Positions 1 through 6,390 of a DNA stretch of 26,024 nucleotides are shown piece by piece (the first letter of the stretch is position 1; each line of letters starts with the position of its first letter). The notes below the pieces were generated by a model. The model searched no databases. It was not told the origin of the DNA and worked only from the letters and a program-made list of their open reading frames with translations. Origin of the DNA: JBDSKH01 sp035556655 (GTDB lineage: Bacteria; Actinomycetota; Actinomycetes; Actinomycetales; Microbacteriaceae); NCBI GenBank assembly GCA_035556655.1, contig DATMFW010000065.1:1-26024 (forward strand). The letters are read 5' to 3'. The position numbers and the translations under genes are program-made.

Positions 1-1134
1 CATCTCGATGTTGATGCCCGCATCGCTCAGTGCCCGGAACAGCTGCGCCGACACACCCGCGCTCGTTCGCATTCCGGCGCCGACCACCGCGAGCTTGCCG
101 ATCTGGTCGTCGTACTGCAGCGAGGCGAACCCGACGTCGGCCTGCTCGGCCTTCAGCGCGGTGAGGACCTTCTCGCCCTCCGCCTTCGGCAGGGTGAACG
201 AGATGTCGGTGACGGCGGTCACCCCGGCCGACACGTTCTGCACGATCATGTCGATGTTCGCGCCGGTCTTCGCCACGATGGTGAAGATGTCGGCCGCCTT
301 GCCGGGCACATCGGGAACCCCGACGACCGTGATCTTGGCCTCGTTGAGGTCACCGGCGACACCGGTGATGATCGGCTCTTCCACCATCTTCTCCTTGTCG
401 TAGGCGTCGACGACCCAGGTGCCCTCGTTGTTGTTGAACGACGAACGCACGTGCAGCGTCACCCCGTGCCGCCGGGCGTACTCGACGGCCCGGATGTACA
501 GCACCTTCGCGCCCGCGGCCGCGAGCTCGAGCATCTCTTCGCTGGTCACCACGTCGATCTTGTGCGCCAGCGGCACGACCCGCGGGTCGGCGCTGAACAC
601 CCCGTCGACGTCGGTGTAGATCTCGCAGACATCGGCGCCGAGGGCGGCAGCGAGCGCCACGGCGGTGGTGTCGGACCCCCCGCGACCGAGCGTCGTGATG
701 TCCATCGAGTCGCGGTTGAACCCCTGGAACCCGGCGACGATGACGATCGCACCGGAATCGAGCGCCTCACGCAGCCGCACCGGGGTGACCTCGACGATGC
801 GTGCGGAACCGTGCCGGGCATCCGTGATCATGCCCGCCTGACTGCCGGTGTAGGACCGCGCCTCGACCCCCATGTCCTTGATCGCCATCGCCAGCAGCGC
901 CATCGAGATGCGCTCGCCGGTGGTGAGCAGCATGTCGAGCTCGCGCGCGGCGGGGATCGGGCTGACCTCGTGCGCCAGATCGAGCAGCTCATCGGTGGTG
1001 TCGCCCATCGCGCTGACCGCGACGACCACGTCGTGTCCGGCCTTGCGGGTTTCCACGATGCGTTTGGCCACCCGCTTGATGCTCTCGGCATCGGCCACGC
1101 TCGACCCGCCGTACTTCTGCACGATGAGGCTCAC
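1..1134 (-). CDS. lysC: Aspartate kinase, 3' end cut by window edge
   Basis: Phosphorylates L-aspartate with ATP, the first step of the lysine, threonine, methionine and diaminopimelate branch; cytoplasmic. The reading frame is open from a GTG at 1134 to the window edge, giving 378 codons. The Corynebacterium enzyme has 421, so about 40 C-terminal residues are missing. Visible are the N-terminal KYGGSS motif (residues 7-12), the YTDVDGVFSADPR loop, a first ACT domain (VPDVPGKA...NIDMIVQNVS) and the start of the second (VVGAGMR...AGINIEM). The two ACT domains suggest concerted lysine/threonine feedback as in Corynebacterium. A GGGAG about ten bases before the GTG can serve as ribosome binding site. 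Met250 could start a separate beta subunit (see findings). The next gene of this pathway, asd, would be expected just beyond the window. Confidence 0.95.
   Translation of the reverse strand, partial: MSLIVQKYGGSSVADAESIKRVAKRIVETRKAGHDVVVAVSAMGDTTDELLDLAHEVSPIPAARELDMLLTTGERISMALLAMAIKDMGVEARSYTGSQAGMITDARHGSARIVEVTPVRLREALDSGAIVIVAGFQGFNRDSMDITTLGRGGSDTTAVALAAALGADVCEIYTDVDGVFSADPRVVPLAHKIDVVTSEEMLELAAAGAKVLYIRAVEYARRHGVTLHVRSSFNNNEGTWVVDAYDKEKMVEEPIITGVAGDLNEAKITVVGVPDVPGKAADIFTIVAKTGANIDMIVQNVSAGVTAVTDISFTLPKAEGEKVLTALKAEQADVGFASLQYDDQIGKLAVVGAGMRTSAGVSAQLFRALSDAGINIEM
382..396 (-). promoter_or_regulatory. Possible internal ribosome binding site and start for a LysC beta subunit
   Basis: On the minus strand AAGGAG (396-391) precedes adjacent in-frame ATG (387) and GTG (384) codons at LysC residues 250 and 251. 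In Corynebacterium glutamicum the beta subunit (172 aa) is translated from inside the alpha gene (421 aa), starting at about residue 250. Spacing to the ATG is only 3 bases and to the GTG 6, so the GTG may be the better start. Confidence 0.4.
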
Positions 1135-1188
1135 GGCGTTTCGGCTCCCGGGTGACGGCGGATCAACCTGTCAAGTCTACGGTCCGGA

Positions 1189-1194
1189 TACCGT
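1189..1194 (+). promoter_or_regulatory. -10 box TACCGT, leaderless start of the GH114-like gene
   Basis: TACCGT fits the actinobacterial TAnnnT -10 pattern and ends six bases before the GTG at 1201, so transcription would begin at the start codon. No clear -35 and no Shine-Dalgarno sequence is seen. Confidence 0.45.
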
Positions 1195-1200
1195 GGTGCC

Positions 1201-1992
1201 GTGCGCGCGCAGGTGACGGTGATCGGGGTCGCGGCCCTGCTGCTGACCGGATGCATCCCCGCCGCAGCGGACCCGCCGCGCGAGCTGCCTCCCGCGGGTG
1301 CCGCCTTCGACTACCAACTCGGCGGAGGATACGAGCTTGCCGGGGTGCGCGTCATCGCGCGCGACAGCACCGACGAACCCGGTGGGAGCTACGCGATCTG
1401 TTACGTCAACGGGTTCCAGACCCAGCCGGGTGAGGGCGAGCACTGGCTCGACGAGCACCCCGACCTGGTGCTGAGGGACCCGGCGGGCGACCCGCTCGCC
1501 GACCCCGGCTGGCCGGACGAGTACCTGCTCGACACCTCGACCGATGACAAGCGCATGCGCATCGCGGCCCTGCTCGGCACCGTCGTCACCTCATGTGCCA
1601 CCGGGGGCTTCGACGCCGTCGAGATCGACAACCTCGACTCGTATTCGCGCTCGGGCGGCGCGCTCACCCTCGACGACAACATCGACCTCGCGGCCCGGTA
1701 CGCCCGGGTCGCCCACGGGCTCGGGCTCGCGATCGCCCAGAAGAACGGGGCCGGGCATTCGGCGCGCCTGCGCGACGAGGCCGGCTTCGACTTCGCGGTG
1801 GCCGAGCAGTGCATGAGGTACCAGGAGTGCGCCGACTACCTGGATGCCTACGACGGTCTCGTGTTCGACATCGAGTACGAGGGCGACTTCGCCGCCTTCT
1901 GCGCCGACCCCCGGCGCCCGGCGTCGATGATCCTGCGGGACCGGGGCCTCGCCACCCCCGCCGACCCCGCTTACGTGTACGAGGCGTGCTGA
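1201..1992 (+). CDS. Secreted lipoprotein, GH114-like endo-alpha-1,4-polygalactosaminidase
   Basis: A 263-residue protein with a short hydrophobic signal and a lipobox LTGC (Cys18), so it is probably anchored on the outer face of the membrane. The body matches the GH114/TM1410 TIM-barrel type: CYVNGF near 67-72, GFDAVEIDNLDSY at 136-148, IAQKN at 178-182 and LVFDIEYEG at 220-228. Asp143 and Glu225 (or Glu202) are the best candidates for catalytic acid residues, by analogy with characterised GH114 enzymes. Family members cleave alpha-1,4-linked galactosamine polymers such as those in Pel-type biofilm matrix. The substrate here is inferred. The GTG at 1201 is chosen because it gives an intact signal peptide and lies six bases after a TACCGT box. 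The gene stands alone, divergent from lysC and convergent with the HAD phosphatase. Confidence 0.75.
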   Translation: MRAQVTVIGVAALLLTGCIPAAADPPRELPPAGAAFDYQLGGGYELAGVRVIARDSTDEPGGSYAICYVNGFQTQPGEGEHWLDEHPDLVLRDPAGDPLADPGWPDEYLLDTSTDDKRMRIAALLGTVVTSCATGGFDAVEIDNLDSYSRSGGALTLDDNIDLAARYARVAHGLGLAIAQKNGAGHSARLRDEAGFDFAVAEQCMRYQECADYLDAYDGLVFDIEYEGDFAAFCADPRRPASMILRDRGLATPADPAYVYEAC

Positions 1993-2043
1993 GAGTGCGG
2001 TAGTCGACGGTCGTGGCCGCCGGAACTAGTCACCAGCGCACGC

Positions 2044-2838
2044 TCACCCGCGGTGCGCGGCGAGGAACTCCTCGATGACCGCTGCCGTGTCCTCCCAGCC
2101 GTCGACGGCACGCGTCGGGATGCCCAGGGCGATCACCGGGAAGTCGTTGCCGTCGGGATCCAGCCGGTCGCCGACGAAGAGCATGTCGTCGAAATCGATG
2201 CCGGTCAGTTCGGCCAGCTTCCGCATCCCATAGGCCTTGTCGATGCCGCGGCGGGTGATATCCACGCTCGTGGAACCCCCCGACCGCACCTCGAGCTCGG
2301 GCAGGTGCGGCGCGACCGCCGCGCGCAGGGCGCTCTTCTTCTCTCCGGTCGGATCCCAGGCCTTCTTCGCCTCGACCGGGGCGGCCTGGCCGAGGGCGGA
2401 GAAGGTGATCTGCGAGCCGCGATCCTCCAGGATGGGGCCCCAGATCTCGATGCCGTTGTCCGGCTCCCACAGGCCGAGCCGCTTCGCCTCCGATTCGACG
2501 GCCGCGAGCGCCGCCGCCTTCTGCTCGTCGGTGAGGTTCTCGGCGTACTGCTGCTGCCACTCGCCGTCGCGGAACAGGTAGTACTGCGTGCCGCACGTGG
2601 GCATCAGATGCATGCGCGCGAGTGCCTCCGGGTGCTCCAGCGGCAGGTTCGCCACCAGCTGGCTCTCGAACTGCGTGAACCGGCCGCCCGAGATGACGCA
2701 CACCTCGACCTCGGCGAGCAGCGCGACGAGCAGTTCCGCCATGCGCGGCGTGATCGCCGTCTTCGAGGGGGCGAGCGTGTCGTCGAGGTCGAACGCGACC
2801 AGGCGGGGTGTAGGCACGGCGTCTAGTGTGCCACCCAC
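2044..2838 (-). CDS. HAD-IIB family hydrolase (phosphomannomutase/sucrose-phosphatase-like)
   Basis: A 264-residue cytoplasmic phosphatase-fold protein. HAD motif I is DLDDT (17-21, nucleophile Asp17 and acid Asp19), motif II is ISGGR (49-53), motif III is probably Lys201 in GIDKAYGM, and motif IV is GDRLDPDGND (223-232). The cap between residues about 85 and 185 is the C2b type. The overall layout resembles alpha-phosphomannomutases and Cof-type sugar phosphatases. The substrate cannot be assigned. The GTG at 2838 lies 9 bases after the recR stop and has TAGCCT exactly six bases before it. A second GTG at 2817 (giving MPTPRL) is a fair alternative start. It could be the last gene of a dnaX-recR operon or have its own promoter. 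Confidence 0.85.
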   Translation of the reverse strand: MGGTLDAVPTPRLVAFDLDDTLAPSKTAITPRMAELLVALLAEVEVCVISGGRFTQFESQLVANLPLEHPEALARMHLMPTCGTQYYLFRDGEWQQQYAENLTDEQKAAALAAVESEAKRLGLWEPDNGIEIWGPILEDRGSQITFSALGQAAPVEAKKAWDPTGEKKSALRAAVAPHLPELEVRSGGSTSVDITRRGIDKAYGMRKLAELTGIDFDDMLFVGDRLDPDGNDFPVIALGIPTRAVDGWEDTAAVIEEFLAAHRG

Positions 2839-2844
2839 GACGGG

Positions 2845-2850
2845 AGGCTA
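2845..2850 (-). promoter_or_regulatory. -10-like box TAGCCT before the HAD gene
   Basis: TAGCCT ends six bases before the GTG at 2838, matching the leaderless pattern of seven other genes in this window. The TAG is also the recR stop codon, so a chance match is more likely here than at the other sites. Confidence 0.25.
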
Positions 2851-3444
2851 TTCGACGATGCGGCGGCCCTCGAAGGCGCGGCCGAGCGTGACCTCGTCGG
2901 CGTATTCCAGGTCGCCGCCGACCGGCAGGCCGGACGCCAGCCGGGTCACCCGCAGGCCCGGCTGCACCAGCAGGCGGGTGAGGTAGGTGGCGGTGGCCTC
3001 GCCCTCGAGGTTCGGGTCGGTGGCGATGATCACCTCGGTGATCGTGGCATCGGCCAGCCGCTGCACCAGCTGGGCGAATCGCAGGTCGTCGGGCCCGATG
3101 CCGTCGATCGGGCTGAGCGCCCCGCCGAGCACGTGGTAGAGGCCGCGGAACTCGCGGGTGCGTTCGATCGCGGCGACGTCCTTCGCCTCCTCCACGACGC
3201 AGATCACGTTCTGGGTGCGTCGCGGATCACGGCAGATCGAGCAGATGTCCTGCTCCGAGACGTTGCCGCAGATCGAGCAGAACCGCACCTTGTCGCGAAC
3301 CTCGGCGAGGATCTCGGCCAGGCGCGTGGTGTCGAAGCTCTGGGTCGTCAGGATGTGGAACGCGATGCGCTGCGCCGACTTCGGGCCGATGCCGGGAAGG
3401 CGGCCGAGTTCGTCGATCAGCTCTTGGACGATTCCCTCGTACAC
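2848..3444 (-). CDS. recR: Recombination mediator protein RecR
   Basis: RecR works with RecF and RecO to load RecA at single-strand gaps during recombinational repair. The 198-residue length is standard. It shows the N-terminal helix-hairpin-helix (GRLPGIGPKSAQRIAFH, about 14-30), a four-cysteine zinc finger (Cys56, Cys59, Cys68, Cys71), a Toprim domain (VVEEAKD ... ATDPNLEGEAT) and the C-terminal LPVGGDLEYADEVTLGRA segment. The GTG start at 3444 directly abuts the TAG stop of dnaX with no spacer, so translation is very probably coupled. dnaX-recR adjacency is a widely conserved gene order. Confidence 0.97.
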   Translation of the reverse strand: MYEGIVQELIDELGRLPGIGPKSAQRIAFHILTTQSFDTTRLAEILAEVRDKVRFCSICGNVSEQDICSICRDPRRTQNVICVVEEAKDVAAIERTREFRGLYHVLGGALSPIDGIGPDDLRFAQLVQRLADATITEVIIATDPNLEGEATATYLTRLLVQPGLRVTRLASGLPVGGDLEYADEVTLGRAFEGRRIVE

Positions 3445-5388
3445 CTACTCCTCCGGCCCGTCCGTGGTCAGCGGCACGGGGCGGTCGCGCGGGACCGTCG
3501 AGGTCTCTTCCAGGAAGCTGGCACCGAGGATCTCGCGCACCACCGCCTCGCCGTACCGGGCGTCGCCGGCCGGATGCGTGCTGGCCGGGGCGGCGGGCGC
3601 GTCCGGCGCGGCGGGGGCTGCGGCTTCGGGCTCTGCGGGCGAACTCGTCGGGATCGCGGCGACCTTCCAGCCGGCGGACGCCGGGGCCTCGTCGGAGTCG
3701 GGGGCCGGAGCAGGGGCCGACGCCGGTTCGGGCTCAGGGGCCGGTTCGGGCTCAGGGGCCGGGGCGGGCTCGGGCTCGGGCGCCGCCTGCGGTACGGGCG
3801 CCGGCTGCGGTGCGGGTTCCGGTTCGTTCACCGCCGACTGCGAGGCGGCGGACGGCTCCACGCGCGGGAGGAACTTCACCCGCACCCCCAGCACCTCGGC
3901 GATGGCGGCGCGCAGTTGCTCGCTGACGCTCTCGCCGGGCGGGGTTCCGGGCGCGGGACGGAATCGCGCGACATCGCTCTCGTTCACGAAGCCGAGCGTG
4001 AGCACGTCGTCGGCGAAGGCGTGCACCGTGGTGGTCGACACGACCGTCCAGGGGCGGCGGCCGGATGCCTTCTGCAGCGCCTCGAGGACCTCGGGCCAGG
4101 CGTCGCGCAGCTGGGCGGCGGTGACGGGGGTGACGGGGGCGGGGGTCTCGACACGCGTCGCCTCCGGCGGCGCTACTCGACCAGCGGGGGGCGTCTCCGG
4201 CGGCGCTCCTCGACCGGCGGAAGGTTCGATGCCGAGGCGACGCTCGAGGCGCTCGACGCGGGCGAGGGCGCCGCGCTCGGAGTCGTCGCTCGCCGGAACG
4301 AGCAGCCGGGCGACCATGAGCTCCAGGTGCAGGCGCGGGGAGGTCGCCCCGGTCATCTCGGTCAGCGCGCTGTTGGCGACGTCGGCCGCGCGGGACAACT
4401 CCGCGGCGCCGAACGCGGCGGCCTGGGTCGCCATGTGGTCGAGCTCGTCCTGCGGGATGCCGCGCAGCACGGCCGCCGCGCCGTCGCGGGTGGCGGCGAC
4501 GACGATCAGGTCACGCAGACGCTCGAGCAGATCCTCGACGAACCGGCGCGGATCCTGCCCGGTCTGCACCACGCGGTCGACCGATGCGAAAGCCGCGGCC
4601 GCGTCCTGGGCGGCCACCGCATCCACCACCTCGTCGAGGAGCGCGGCGTGCGTGTAGCCGAGCAGGCCCACGGCGCGCTCGTACTCGACGTTCGCGTCGT
4701 CCGATCCGGCGATCAGCTGATCGAGCAGCGAGAGGGTGTCGCGCACCGAGCCGCCCCCGGCGCGGACGACCAGAGGCAGCACCCCGGGCTGCACCGAGAC
4801 GCCCTCGGTCTCGCACAGTTGCTGCACGTAATCGAGCATCTGCGCGGGCGGCACCAGGCGGAACGGGTAGTGGTGCGTGCGCGACCGGATGGTCGAGATG
4901 ACCTTCTCGGGTTCGGTGGTGGCGAAGATGAACTTGACGTGCTCGGGCGGTTCTTCGACGATCTTGAGCAGCGCGTTGAACCCGCCCGAGGTCACCATGT
5001 GCGCCTCGTCGATGATGAAGATCTTGTAGCGGTCACGGGCCGGGGCGAAGACCGCGCGTTCGCGCAGGTCGCGGGCGTCCTCGACGCCGCCATGGCTGGC
5101 CGCATCGATCTCGACCACATCGAGCGAGCCGCCCCCCTCGCGCGAGAGCTCGACGCAGGAGGCGCAGCTGCCGCAGGGGGTGTCGGTGGGGCCTTGCGCG
5201 CAGTTCAGGCAGCGGGCCAGGATGCGCGCGCTGGTGGTCTTTCCGCATCCACGCGGGCCCGAGAACAGGTAGGCGTGACCCACCTTGTCATTGCGCAGCG
5301 CGGTACGCAGGGGATCGGTCACCTGCGACTGGCCGATCAGTTCAGCGAACGTCTCGGGCCGGTAGCGGCGGTAGAGGGCGGTGACCAC
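3445..5388 (-). CDS. dnaX: DNA polymerase III subunit gamma/tau
   Basis: The clamp-loader ATPase subunit of the replicative polymerase, 647 residues. Visible are the N-terminal ALYRRYRPETF, Walker A GPRGCGKT (44-51), zinc-binding Cys63, Cys72, Cys75 and Cys78, Walker B with DEAH (127-130), and the sensor segment FATTEPEKV. The frame is open for 35 codons upstream, but conservation starts at VTALYRRYRP. A TACTCT box exactly six bases before the GTG at 5388 also supports this start. The C-terminal half holds a low-complexity Pro/Ala/Glu region (about residues 520-560). A genomic palindromic repeat is translated in frame at about residues 390-415 (see findings). No obvious poly-A slippery site for a short gamma form is seen. 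recR follows immediately. Confidence 0.97.
   Translation of the reverse strand: MVTALYRRYRPETFAELIGQSQVTDPLRTALRNDKVGHAYLFSGPRGCGKTTSARILARCLNCAQGPTDTPCGSCASCVELSREGGGSLDVVEIDAASHGGVEDARDLRERAVFAPARDRYKIFIIDEAHMVTSGGFNALLKIVEEPPEHVKFIFATTEPEKVISTIRSRTHHYPFRLVPPAQMLDYVQQLCETEGVSVQPGVLPLVVRAGGGSVRDTLSLLDQLIAGSDDANVEYERAVGLLGYTHAALLDEVVDAVAAQDAAAAFASVDRVVQTGQDPRRFVEDLLERLRDLIVVAATRDGAAAVLRGIPQDELDHMATQAAAFGAAELSRAADVANSALTEMTGATSPRLHLELMVARLLVPASDDSERGALARVERLERRLGIEPSAGRGAPPETPPAGRVAPPEATRVETPAPVTPVTAAQLRDAWPEVLEALQKASGRRPWTVVSTTTVHAFADDVLTLGFVNESDVARFRPAPGTPPGESVSEQLRAAIAEVLGVRVKFLPRVEPSAASQSAVNEPEPAPQPAPVPQAAPEPEPAPAPEPEPAPEPEPASAPAPAPDSDEAPASAGWKVAAIPTSSPAEPEAAAPAAPDAPAAPASTHPAGDARYGEAVVREILGASFLEETSTVPRDRPVPLTTDGPEE
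3725..3760. repeat. Two tandem 18-base units coding Pro-Glu-rich linker in dnaX
   Basis: GGTTCGGGCTCAGGGGCC occurs twice head to tail and grades into shorter degenerate copies up to about 3790. On the coding strand it specifies the PAPEPEPAPEPEP-type linker of DnaX. The unit is a multiple of three, so copy-number change would keep the frame. Confidence 0.7.
4144..4220 (-). repeat. Palindromic repeat copy embedded in the dnaX coding sequence
   Basis: On the plus strand this reads GGTCTCGACACGCG, a GGCGGCGCTACTCGACCAG segment, then a second half copy GGCGGCGCTCCTCGACCGG. The same one-and-a-half-unit layout occurs between genes at 6328-6390 and 16224-16285. In dnaX it is translated as GRGAPPETPPAGRVAPPEAT plus RVET. 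The frame passes through GAG-TAG as CGA-GTA, so the stop found in other frames is avoided. Confidence 0.7.
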
Positions 5389-5394
5389 ATAGAG

Positions 5395-5400
5395 AGAGTA
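5395..5400 (-). promoter_or_regulatory. -10 box TACTCT, leaderless start of dnaX
   Basis: On the minus strand TACTCT is followed by six bases (CTCTAT) and then the GTG at 5388. There is no Shine-Dalgarno sequence before this GTG. The box helps to choose 5388 over the longer open frame from 5493. Confidence 0.5.
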
Positions 5401-5430
5401 GTCGGGACGGGAGACCTCGGGCTGGGGGTC

Positions 5431-5457
5431 TTGACAGGCTCGACCAACGGTTACACT
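5431..5457 (+). promoter_or_regulatory. Promoter of the SRP RNA / tRNA-Ser unit
   Basis: A perfect -35 TTGACA (5431-5436) is followed by TACACT (5452-5457). The spacer is 15 bases, slightly short. Transcription would start near 5464, where the SRP RNA begins. Confidence 0.55.
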
Positions 5458-5463
5458 TGGCCA

Positions 5464-5554
5464 CGGCTCTCCGCGTGGCGCCATCCAGGCCAACTCCCCC
5501 AGGACGGAAACGTAGCAAGGGTAACCCGGCTCTGGCGGGTGCGCGGAGGGTCCT
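5464..5554 (+). ncRNA. ffs: Signal recognition particle RNA (4.5S-type, small bacterial SRP RNA)
   Basis: A hairpin RNA of about 90 bases that binds Ffh and targets nascent membrane and secreted proteins. The apical region has the conserved domain IV elements: CCAGG, the GGAA tetraloop (in ACGGAAACG) and the AGCA side of the symmetric loop (GTAGCAAGG). The closing stem pairs CTCCGC near 5469-5474 with GCGGAG near 5543-5548. A TTGACA/TACACT promoter lies just upstream. Exact ends are uncertain by a few bases. It is divergent from dnaX and only a few bases from the tRNA-Ser, so the two are probably co-transcribed and processed. Confidence 0.92.
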
Positions 5555-5556
5555 CA

Positions 5557-5641
5557 GGAGGATTCGCCTAGTGGCCTATGGCGCACGCTTGGAAAGCGTG
5601 TTGGGTGAAAGCCCTCGGGGGTTCGAATCCCCCATCCTCCG
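5557..5641 (+). tRNA. serT: tRNA-Ser, anticodon GGA
   Basis: 85 bases fold as a class II tRNA. The acceptor stem is GGAGGAT (5557-5563) with ATCCTCC (5634-5640), and the discriminator is G5641. The D stem is GCC/GGC and the anticodon stem is CACGC/GCGTG. The loop TTGGAAA puts GGA at 5591-5593 (reads UCC and UCU). There is a long serine-type variable arm, and the T arm is GGGGG-TTCGAAT-CCCCC. CCA is not encoded. No terminator is evident downstream. The gene symbol is a guess, since naming differs between genomes. Confidence 0.96.
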
Positions 5642-5701
5642 CGAGATGCATCAGAACACCATCGGCCGTCCGGGCTCCAGCGACCCGGAAGAGGGGGCAA
5701 G

Positions 5702-6328
5702 GTGAGCGACAGAGTCGTCGTCAGGGTGACCCCGCGCCGGTCTCTGCTGACGACGGCGTTCATCTCGATCGTGCTGGCGATGATCCCGGTGTTCGGGGTG
5801 CTGTACTGGTTCTCGCTCGAACACGACAGCTGGATCGTCGTCTTCATCGTGCACCTGGGCGTGCTGGTGCTGGCGGCGGCGACGCTGATCCGCCAGCTCA
5901 CCGTGTTCTCGGCGGTCACCTCGACCGAGTTGATCGGCCGGGGCATCTTCAGCCCGCTGATCCGGGTGCCCCTCAGCGATATCGCCTCGGTGGATCTCAT
6001 CGAGACCTACATCGGCCAGGCGCCCGAGACGGCGACCCAGCTGCTGGTGCGCGACTCCGAGGGCCGGCGGCTCTTCCGGATGCGGGGCAACTTCTACGAA
6101 CCCGGCGACCTCCAGCGCATCGCCGCCGCGCTCCCGGTGAAGACGCAGGCGATCACCGAGCCGATCCCGATCGTGGAGTTCTTCCGCACCTACCCGGGCA
6201 GCGCGTACTGGTTCGAGCACCGGCCGGTGCTGCGAGCGGTGGTGTTCGCGCTCGCGCTCGTGGCGGCGCTGGGCATCGGGGCGTGGGTGATGACGATCCT
6301 GGGGATGCCGGTCGGGTTGTCGAGCTGA
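5702..6328 (+). CDS. Membrane protein with PH-like domain, function unknown
   Basis: A 208-residue protein with two N-terminal membrane segments (about 15-36 and 44-63) and a third near the C-terminus (about 178-200). Between them lies a soluble beta-rich stretch (VTSTELIGRGIFSPLIRVPLSDIASVDL ... QLLVRDSEGRRLFRMRG). This resembles bacterial PH-like domains found in small actinobacterial membrane proteins. No catalytic motif is visible. The GTG at 5702 is preceded by a purine-rich GAGGGGG ribosome binding site. It may be transcribed from the SRP RNA/tRNA promoter or its own. Its TGA stop lies at the edge of a palindromic repeat. Confidence 0.75.
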   Translation: MSDRVVVRVTPRRSLLTTAFISIVLAMIPVFGVLYWFSLEHDSWIVVFIVHLGVLVLAAATLIRQLTVFSAVTSTELIGRGIFSPLIRVPLSDIASVDLIETYIGQAPETATQLLVRDSEGRRLFRMRGNFYEPGDLQRIAAALPVKTQAITEPIPIVEFFRTYPGSAYWFEHRPVLRAVVFALALVAALGIGAWVMTILGMPVGLSS

Positions 6329-6390
6329 TCTCGATACGCGCTGCGCGCTACTCGATCACCGGGGTGCGCTTCGCCCTACTCGATCACCGG
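6328..6390. repeat. Palindromic repeat copy between convergent genes
   Basis: It reads ATCTCGATACGCG, then GCGCTACTCGATCACCGG, then a second half GCCCTACTCGATCACCGG. It is the same family as 4144-4220 and 16171-16285. The arms can pair with small bulges as a hairpin. It fills the whole gap between two convergent genes and provides the TGA stop of the minus-strand ATPase gene (6386-6384). A role as a two-way terminator is possible but not shown. Confidence 0.7.

Noticed and set aside
5430..5440. CTTGACAGGCT shared between the SRP RNA promoter and the 22,873 repeat array
   Set aside because: The match is only 11 bases, one copy is explained by the -35 hexamer, and there is no further similarity, so it is probably chance.
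5389..5493. Thirty-five extra N-terminal codons for DnaX
   Set aside because: They overlap the SRP RNA promoter and are not part of the conserved DnaX start; the GTG at 5388 fits both conservation and the -10 spacing.
3133..5571. An 812-codon open frame on the plus strand across dnaX and recR
   Set aside because: It is the antisense shadow of dnaX/recR in GC-rich codons; its translation is Arg/Gly-rich with no domain, and it runs through the SRP RNA.
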